The position numbers and the translations under genes were made by a program. A DNA stretch of 9,895 nt, from contig CAUJJQ010000299.1 in the NCBI GenBank assembly GCA_963205285.1, positions 1 through 9,895 on the forward strand, in the 5' to 3' direction. This DNA is from Pseudomonadota bacterium (GTDB taxonomy: Bacteria > Pseudomonadota > Alphaproteobacteria > Sphingomonadales > Sphingomonadaceae). The notes beneath the pieces were generated by a model. That model was not told where the DNA came from, did not search any database, and saw nothing but the letters and a program-made list of their open reading frames with translations. Positions 6,177-9,895 of this stretch are shown in pieces; within the stretch, counting starts at the first letter, position 1; each line of letters begins with the position of its first letter.

Positions 6177-6734
6177 ATGGCCATGTGGCATTTTTTGCCG
6201 CGCGTCCTTTACCGGCGCGCGCTTGCCCTGCTCCTGATCTGCGGGGTACCCCTGCTTTGCGGGTTGCTGACGGCCAGCCCTGTCGCTGCTCAATGTCTGT
6301 TATGTGCGCCTGCGCCGACCGACGGCGCGGCAATGCCCAGCACCAACCGCCCGTTGCGCGTCGAAGTCGTTACCAATTTGGATTTTGCGCGGCTGGTTGC
6401 CGGAACGGGTGGCGGGACGCTGACCATTGATGCCAATTCGAGCACGCGCGCGGTGGGCGATGTGCGCTCGCTGGGCGGTTTCGTCTTGTCGGGGCGGATA
6501 TTGATAGAGGGCGAACCGGGGCGGATGGTGCGCATCACCATCCCCAGCGACGCGAGTATGAACGGCACCAATGGCCGCATCCTCATCAGCAATATCGCCA
6601 GCGATGTCGCACCCGTGCTGCCGCTCGGCCCAGATGGGCGGCTGGAGGTGCGCTTTGGCGCAGAATTGCGGCTGATCGGCACGATCAGCGGCAATTTCCA
6701 TGGTCGCATCCCCGTCACCGTCGATTATGAGTGA
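6177..6734 (+). CDS. Exported DUF4402 domain protein
   Basis: This 185-residue protein has a signal peptide (hydrophobic ALALLLICGVPLLCGLLTA, probable cleavage near PVAA|Q at 38-39) and a beta-rich domain resembling DUF4402. Family-like features are LDFARLVAGTGGGTLTIDANSSTR (about 68-91), GGFVLSGRILIEGEPGRMVRITIP (100-123), the strand RLEVRFGAELRLIGTISGNFHG, and the closing RIPVTVDYE. The function of DUF4402 is unknown; the fold pattern suggests a secreted or surface beta-sandwich, perhaps adhesin-like. The mature N-terminus carries a close cysteine pair (QCLLC, 39-43) that could be oxidised. The gene stands alone, divergent from the PBP and convergent with the hydrolase gene. ATG 6177 and ATG 6183 are both possible starts; a weak GGGG lies before the first. 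Confidence 0.75.
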   Translation: MAMWHFLPRVLYRRALALLLICGVPLLCGLLTASPVAAQCLLCAPAPTDGAAMPSTNRPLRVEVVTNLDFARLVAGTGGGTLTIDANSSTRAVGDVRSLGGFVLSGRILIEGEPGRMVRITIPSDASMNGTNGRILISNIASDVAPVLPLGPDGRLEVRFGAELRLIGTISGNFHGRIPVTVDYE

Positions 6735-6780
6735 GGGGTAGGGGCGCGGTTTCACGAGAGGGACGCAGAGATTCTACCCC
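6735..6780 (+). repeat. Degenerate repeat and wide stem after the DUF4402 gene
   Basis: GGGGTAG directly after the stop codon (6735-6741) is complementary to CTACCCC (6774-6780), with 32 bases between. The spacer contains TTCACGAGAGGGACGCAGAG, which resembles a CACGCAGAGACGCAGAG-type repeat that I recall from sphingomonad intergenic regions; this is unverified. It could be a transcript end for the DUF4402 gene, but no T-run follows. Confidence 0.3.
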
Positions 6781-6801
6781 CCCTCCCGCTTGCGGGAGGG
6801 G
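6780..6801. repeat. Perfect 10-base-pair hairpin repeat
   Basis: CCCCTCCCGC (6780-6789) and GCGGGAGGGG (6792-6801) form a perfect 10-base stem with a 2-base loop. It is the leftmost of three palindromes clustered between convergent genes. Its G/C-rich form matches a repeat type I recall as frequent in sphingomonads. Confidence 0.6.
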
Positions 6802-6827
6802 TTGGGGATGGGGGGTGGCCACTTGTT

Positions 6828-6858
6828 CCTCTGGATTCCCGTTTTCACGGGAATGACA
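6828..6858 (-). repeat. Interspersed hairpin repeat, copy 2
   Basis: On the minus strand this reads TGTCATTCCCGTGAAAACGG and onward, matching copy 1 (1371-1401) at 27 of 31 positions. The stem is a perfect 8 bases (6835-6842 with 6847-6854) and the loop reads GAAA on the minus strand. It lies 37 bases downstream of the hydrolase stop, in that gene's sense. Confidence 0.7.
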
Positions 6859-6868
6859 AAGGGGGCGG

Positions 6869-6886
6869 CCCCTGCTTTCGCAGGGG
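6869..6886 (-). repeat. Related hairpin with GAAA loop after the hydrolase gene
   Basis: CCCCTGC (6869-6875) and GCAGGGG (6880-6886) form a perfect 7-base stem. The loop reads GAAA on the minus strand. It begins 8 bases past the stop codon of the hydrolase gene. The stem differs in sequence from copies 1 and 2, but the size and loop are the same. There is no T-run, so it is not a classical terminator. Confidence 0.55.
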
Positions 6887-6894
6887 TGCAGTGG

Positions 6895-7548
6895 TCAACG
6901 ATAGAATATATGATTGCCCAACCGCGCGAGGCGCGGACGGTTCCAACCGGGCGAAACGCGCGCGGCGTGGAAAAACAGCGCGCCGGGAACCGGGCTGGCC
7001 CAGCTGTCATCCATTGCGACGCTGGCAACGGCAACGGCGGTGCGCCACTGGCTATTTTCCGGCGGAGTGGGGATAACCCCGCCATGCACAAAGGAAAATT
7101 GGCTGCGTTGGCGCAATACGCCGCAAATGCTGGGCGCAAAGCGGCCCGATTCGGCGCGGTTCATCACGACATTGGCAACCGCCAATTGTCCTTCGAGCGA
7201 TTCGGCGCGCGATTCATAATAGATGGCGGTGGCGAGGCAGCGATGTTCCGCGCTATCGACGCTGGCATCGGCCATTTCGACGGTTTCGCGTAACGTGTCG
7301 CCACGCGGCGATGCCGCATCATCCTCTGCGTCCGGCCCAGAATCTGCGCCATCTGCAACATCTGCATCATTTTGGGGGATCGGCAGTGCGGTTGCGGGTG
7401 CCGGTTCAAAAACGACATCACCAGGCTGATTTGCATCTTGCAAGGCGCTGGAAACTTCCTGCGCGGCGCCGGGAACGGTCAGCACAATTGCCGTGGCGAA
7501 GGTAGCACAAATGGCCGCTACGCTGGCAGTACGAAAAATACGACTCAT
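6895..7548 (-). CDS. Secreted SleB-type cell wall hydrolase
   Basis: This 217-residue protein has a signal peptide (AAICATFATAIVLTVPGAA, cleavage near residue 29) and an acidic, Ala/Asp-rich linker (about 45-100). The C-terminal hydrolase_2 (SleB-like) domain runs from about residue 103. The signature is CLATAIYYESRAESLEGQ, with Glu112 the probable catalytic acid of a lytic transglycosylase or amidase-like activity on peptidoglycan. It continues with LAVANVVMNR, SICGVLRQRSQFSF and FFHAARVSPGW to the conserved end RLGNHIFYR. SleB itself works in spore germination, but alphaproteobacteria do not sporulate, so general wall remodelling is more likely. The ATG at 7548 has a weak GAAGA upstream. 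A perfect 6+6 inverted repeat lies about 45 bases upstream. The acidic linker is unusually low in complexity, and its role is unclear. Confidence 0.88.
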   Translation of the reverse strand: MSRIFRTASVAAICATFATAIVLTVPGAAQEVSSALQDANQPGDVVFEPAPATALPIPQNDADVADGADSGPDAEDDAASPRGDTLRETVEMADASVDSAEHRCLATAIYYESRAESLEGQLAVANVVMNRAESGRFAPSICGVLRQRSQFSFVHGGVIPTPPENSQWRTAVAVASVAMDDSWASPVPGALFFHAARVSPGWNRPRLARLGNHIFYR

Positions 7549-7591
7549 CGGGTCTTCAAAATATGCGCAAAGGTCATGAAACTGCCGCGCT

Positions 7592-7605
7592 ATCGTTGAA
7601 ACGAT
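7592..7605. promoter_or_regulatory. Small perfect inverted repeat upstream of the hydrolase gene
   Basis: ATCGTT-GA-AACGAT is a perfect 6+2+6 inverted repeat starting 44 bases from the hydrolase start codon. Its size and place suit a dimeric regulator site. On the minus strand an AT-rich CATATTTT between it and the gene could be part of a -10 region, but no firm promoter can be named. Confidence 0.35.
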
Positions 7606-7659
7606 TTGCGGCGCATGGCCCCCGCGTCTGCGTGTCCACCCCCTGCCATCCCATGGCTA

Positions 7660-7703
7660 GATGCCGGCCGCTGGCCCATCAAAGATGGGCGAACGGCAGC
7701 ATC
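7660..7703 (-). other. Interrupted stem-loop in the gap between DUF1491 and hydrolase genes
   Basis: Stacked pairs form one long hairpin: GATGC/GCATC (7660-7664 with 7699-7703), CCG/CGG (7668-7670 with 7694-7696) and GCCCATC/GATGGGC (7674-7680 with 7684-7690), with loop AAA. It lies 55 bases downstream of the DUF1491 stop in the 209-base gap, otherwise featureless apart from 7592-7605. It may mark the 3' end of the hpf-ptsN transcript or belong to a small RNA. No T-run follows on either strand, so it is not a standard terminator. Confidence 0.4.
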
Positions 7704-7757
7704 GGGGCAACCTACGCCTCTAGCTGGCGCGGCCTTTGTTGCAGTGCAGCGCAAAAA

Positions 7758-8093
7758 TCAAGCGTCGGACAATATTTCAGCGGCGAACCGCCCTGCATCC
7801 GCGATATCCAGTTCAATTATCCAGATATCGGGGTCAGCGCGCCGCCTTTTGGCGAGCATTTCGGCATGCGCCGCTTCATCTTGGTGGAGCGGCATTTCGC
7901 GCCAATACACCCGTCCCGCCATGTCGCGCGCCTGTTCGAGCAGCATTTGCCGCTGCCCCCTGTCGCTACATTCGACCAAAATTGCGCCCGCATCCGCATC
8001 GCCGCGTTGCAGGACATAGGCAAAGCCACCCGCCGCCTGCACCCGGCGCACCAAGGCCGAAACCAGCAAATGTGCCGGCATGCGCACGCTCAT
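7758..8093 (-). CDS. DUF1491 family protein
   Basis: This 111-residue protein is of the alphaproteobacterial DUF1491 family, whose function is unknown. Recognisable parts are HLLVSALVRRVQAAGGFAYV (8-27), RGDADAGAILVE (30-41), the central GRVYWREM (60-67) and the end DPDIWIIELD (87-96). There is no signal peptide or membrane segment, so it is probably cytosolic. Its ATG overlaps the stop of the thioesterase gene by 4 bases (ATGA), so the two are almost certainly co-translated. It is the last gene of the hpf-ptsN unit. The family assignment is by remembered sequence pattern. No catalytic residues can be named. Confidence 0.83.
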   Translation of the reverse strand: MSVRMPAHLLVSALVRRVQAAGGFAYVLQRGDADAGAILVECSDRGQRQMLLEQARDMAGRVYWREMPLHQDEAAHAEMLAKRRRADPDIWIIELDIADAGRFAAEILSDA

Positions 8094-8584
8094 CCGCCCG
8101 GCACAACATCATGGGCGCGATAACCGGGCAGGGAGGATAGGGGAAAGCTCGACCGCATGAAGGTGCCGGTGCCGCGTGCCACCTCCTCCCCATGCGCATC
8201 GACCAGCCGCGCATCGGCGACGAACACCCGACGGCGGCCGCTGATCCAGCGACCATAAGCCCTGACCGGGCCCGCCTTCAACGGGCGGGTGAACAGCAGG
8301 TTGAATGCGGTGGTCAGCAAAAAACGGTCGTTGACCAGACTGTTGGTCGCATAAAATGCCGCATCGTCGAGCATTTTGAAATAGATTGTGCCATGCGCCG
8401 CACCTGCAGCATGGAAATGCGCGTCGGTCACATCAAAATCGATCCGCGATTCCCCCGCTGCCAAAATATGGAGCGTGGACGGGAAACTCTGGTTGATTGC
8501 CGCGTGGGCATAAAGCGATTCGAGCGCGCGGAAATGGACGTTTTCGCCCGCTTCACCTGCTGGTTCCGCCGCCGTTCCTGCCAT
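8090..8584 (-). CDS. PaaI-like hotdog-fold thioesterase
   Basis: This 164-residue protein is a single hotdog domain of the acyl-CoA thioesterase (PaaI/4HBT) type, predicted to cleave acyl-thioesters. The core is FHAAGAAHGTIYFKMLDDAAFYAT (about 57-80), which holds the hotdog helix; Asp73 or Asp74 is a candidate catalytic acid. Strands RFLLTTAFNLLFTRPLK, VRAYGRWISGRRRVFVADARLVD and GEEVARGTGTFMRS complete the fold. The substrate cannot be told from sequence. The ATG shares a base with the ptsN stop (TGATG) and lacks its own ribosome binding site. The stop overlaps the DUF1491 start by 4 bases. This places a lipid or acyl-CoA enzyme inside a ptsN unit, possibly a conserved arrangement. Confidence 0.85.
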   Translation of the reverse strand: MAGTAAEPAGEAGENVHFRALESLYAHAAINQSFPSTLHILAAGESRIDFDVTDAHFHAAGAAHGTIYFKMLDDAAFYATNSLVNDRFLLTTAFNLLFTRPLKAGPVRAYGRWISGRRRVFVADARLVDAHGEEVARGTGTFMRSSFPLSSLPGYRAHDVVPGG

Positions 8585-9051
8585 CAGGCGGCGTCGCGCG
8601 TTTCTTCGCCGGTCAAAATCGCGTAAATCGCCTCGGTCGTGCGGGCACCGCGCAACCGCGCAACCGATGCTTCATCGCGAAAAAAGCGCGAAACCTGCGC
8701 CAGCGCCTTCAAATGGTCGGCCCCTGCATCCATCGGGGACAGGAGCACAAATATAAGGTCAACGGGCAGCGCATCAATCGCGTCAAATTCCACCGGCCGC
8801 GCCAGTTGCAGGAACATGCCCTTGACGCCATTGAGGCCGCTGAGCCGCGCATGCGGTGTCGCCATCCCCCGACCAAAGGCGGTCGAACCCAGCCGTTCGC
8901 GTTCGAGCAGCGCATCGGCCACTTCACCCGCGTCGAGGCCAAGCGCGCTCGCCGCCAATTGCCCCGCGGTGGTGAAAAAGGCGCGTTTGGAATCGAGCGT
9001 CACTTGCGCGCGCACCGTCGCAGGGTAAATCAGATTGGCAAGATTGGTCAT
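8584..9051 (-). CDS. ptsN: Nitrogen PTS EIIA protein
   Basis: PtsN (EIIA-Ntr) is the terminal phosphoacceptor of the nitrogen phosphotransferase system. It does not transport sugar but regulates potassium, nitrogen and stress responses by protein contacts. The 155-residue product has the EIIA-2 fold: LDSKRAFFTTAGQLAASALGLD, then ALLERERLGSTAFGRGMATPHARL, with His67 the phosphorylation site. LARPVEFDAIDALPVDLIFVLLSP and the HLKALAQVSRFFRDE helix follow. The ATG at 9051 gives the family-typical start (MTNLANLI). The open frame to 9207 would add 52 unlikely residues and run through a palindromic repeat. The 25 bases before the ATG are unusually AT-rich. hpf lies 171 bases upstream. This hpf-ptsN order is common downstream of rpoN in proteobacteria; rpoN is not in the window. 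Confidence 0.93.
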   Translation of the reverse strand: MTNLANLIYPATVRAQVTLDSKRAFFTTAGQLAASALGLDAGEVADALLERERLGSTAFGRGMATPHARLSGLNGVKGMFLQLARPVEFDAIDALPVDLIFVLLSPMDAGADHLKALAQVSRFFRDEASVARLRGARTTEAIYAILTGEETRDAA

Positions 9052-9098
9052 TTTATATCGTAAAATCTGTATATTGGGGGGTATGTGGCGCGGCGGTA

Positions 9099-9111
9099 GC
9101 CGAAAATCGGC
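9099..9111 (-). other. Small hairpin in the ptsN leader
   Basis: GCCGA (9099-9103) and TCGGC (9107-9111) form a 5-base stem with a 3-base loop, about 48 bases before the ptsN start. On the minus strand the loop is TTT. It may affect the ptsN leader; support is weak. Confidence 0.25.
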
Positions 9112-9133
9112 ACGGGGCTTTGCTGCATAGTTT

Positions 9134-9205
9134 GGCGGCCCCTTAGTCCCCTCTGGCGCAAAATGCCAGCCCTTTAAGGGCAAGGAGGGGGAGCGGAGGG
9201 CCGCC
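9134..9205. repeat. Branched palindrome between hpf and ptsN
   Basis: Outer arms GGCGGCCCCT (9134-9143) and AGGGCCGCC (9197-9205) pair with one bulged C. A second pair CCCCT/AGGGG (9148-9152 with 9186-9190) lies inside. The interior holds two further hairpins: TGGC/GCCA (9154-9157 with 9165-9168) and GCCC/GGGC (9169-9172 with 9178-9181, loop TTTAA). The result is a four-stem branched fold in 72 bases, 18 bases past the hpf stop. It could be an interspersed repeat or a structure that sets the hpf/ptsN expression ratio. Confidence 0.5.
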
Positions 9206-9222
9206 ACCCTATTGTCTGCACA

Positions 9223-9798
9223 TTATCCGCGCGCCGGTTCGACCCAGCCGATCATGCCATCATTACGGCGATAGACCATATTATGGACGCCAGTGGCGAG
9301 GTTGACGAACAACAGTGCGTTGGTGTTGCGCAAATCGAGCATCATCACCGCGTCCGAAACGCTGGCGCTGGGCACATCGACCCGCGTTTCGGCGATAATC
9401 GCCGGGGCATCGCCCGATGCCTCCTCCGCCTCATTGGCTTCGAACAAAGTATAGCCCGCATCAAAGGGCAGATCATCGATGTTGGCAGGTTCAGCGGCGG
9501 CGCCGCGCGATTTCAAGCGGTTGGTGTATCGACGCAATTGTTTTTCGACCCGTTCTGCCGCTTGCTCAAAGGCGACATGCGCGTCCTGCGCCTGACCGCG
9601 CCCTTTTAAGAGCACCCCTTGCATGACATGCGCGACAATATCGCACGCCAATGATCCATGCGGCCCGCGTCCAAAGGTGACGTGGCTGGAAATCGCCCGG
9701 GCAAAATATTTATCGGCGATGGCGTGCAGCCGGTCGGTCACATGCGTTTGCAAAGCGGTGCCGGTAGCAATCTGGTGGCCAGAAACACGAATATCCAT
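9223..9798 (-). CDS. hpf: Long-form ribosome hibernation promoting factor
   Basis: Long HPF binds the 30S subunit and dimerises ribosomes into inactive 100S particles in stationary phase or stress. The 191-residue product has the N-terminal RaiA/YfiA domain (1-95: MDIRVSGHQI, ALQTHVTDRLHAIADKYF, RVEKQLRRYTNRLKSR). An acidic linker of about 35 residues follows, and then the C-terminal dimerisation domain (about 135-188) with VSDAVMMLDLRNTNALLFVN, MVYRRNDGMIGWVEP. That second domain marks the long form, as opposed to short HPF or YfiA. The start is firm: AGGAGA (9805-9810, minus strand) lies 6 bases before the ATG. ptsN follows after a 171-base gap with a branched palindrome. The 97 bases upstream contain no promoter I can name with confidence. 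Confidence 0.93.
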   Translation of the reverse strand: MDIRVSGHQIATGTALQTHVTDRLHAIADKYFARAISSHVTFGRGPHGSLACDIVAHVMQGVLLKGRGQAQDAHVAFEQAAERVEKQLRRYTNRLKSRGAAAEPANIDDLPFDAGYTLFEANEAEEASGDAPAIIAETRVDVPSASVSDAVMMLDLRNTNALLFVNLATGVHNMVYRRNDGMIGWVEPARG

Positions 9799-9804
9799 CG
9801 TCCA

Positions 9805-9810
9805 TCTCCT
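9805..9810 (-). promoter_or_regulatory. Strong ribosome binding site of hpf
   Basis: AGGAGA on the minus strand with 6 bases to the ATG at 9798. It is the clearest Shine-Dalgarno sequence in the window, while most other genes here have weak or absent ones. Confidence 0.7.
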
Positions 9811-9895
9811 TTGTTTTCGAAAGATAAGTCAACAAATCTACGCTAGGTCGCCATTGCCCCCTTTCTCCAAATTTACATCGTCGGCACCCATGGGG

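Noticed and set aside
7606..7757. A tRNA or known small RNA in the hydrolase/DUF1491 gap
   Set aside because: No cloverleaf with a TTC-type arm or CCA-side acceptor pairing could be formed; only the stem-loop at 7660-7703 stands out.
9838..9895. Possible C-terminal end of an upstream minus-strand gene running off the window (stop TAG at 9838-9840)
   Set aside because: Only about 18 codons are visible, they match no family I recognise (not an RpoN-like ending), and an open stretch this short is expected by chance.

Overview
The window looks like a stretch of chromosome from a GC-rich alphaproteobacterium, most probably a sphingomonad (Sphingomonadaceae). This rests on the gene set (MmcB, DUF1491, DUF4402, a UPF0260/YcgN protein, a long-form hibernation factor next to ptsN), on the codon bias, and on short GC-rich palindromic repeats between genes of a type I recall from sphingomonad genomes. 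I see no phage, insertion sequence with transposase, CRISPR array, tRNA or rRNA. Coding density is high, and no gene-free stretch exceeds about 210 bases.

Layout. (1) 1-1363, + strand: 3' part of holA (DNA polymerase III delta subunit), then mmcB (DNA repair nuclease-like protein) 4 bases later. (2) 1361-1464: a 104-base palindrome-bounded repeat that contains the stop codons of both flanking convergent genes. (3) 1462-2070, - strand: exported ankyrin-repeat protein. (4) 2136-3911, + strand: a tight three-gene unit of SCO-family lipoprotein, YcgN-type cysteine-cluster protein and YgjP-type zinc metallopeptidase. A perfect 16-base palindrome lies just before the first gene. (5) 3954-6044, - strand: class A penicillin-binding protein. 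(6) 6177-6734, + strand: exported DUF4402 protein, divergent from the PBP. The gap between them holds a 9-base inverted repeat. (7) 6735-6894: a cluster of three palindromic repeats. (8) 6895-7548, - strand: secreted SleB-type cell wall hydrolase. (9) 7758-9798, - strand, read right to left: hpf, ptsN, a hotdog thioesterase and a DUF1491 protein. The last three overlap by 1 and 4 bases.

How the genes fit together. The window is mostly housekeeping: replication and repair (holA, mmcB), envelope building and remodelling (PBP, SleB-type hydrolase), metal and redox handling (the SCO/YcgN pair is translationally coupled), and stationary-phase or nitrogen-PTS control (hpf, ptsN). I did not find a new defence or biosynthetic system. 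The most interesting signals are non-coding: a family of hairpins that carry GNRA-type loops when read in the sense of the gene just upstream, the palindrome-bounded element at 1361-1464, a three-copy CTTTGCGC array before the SCO gene, and a branched palindrome between hpf and ptsN.
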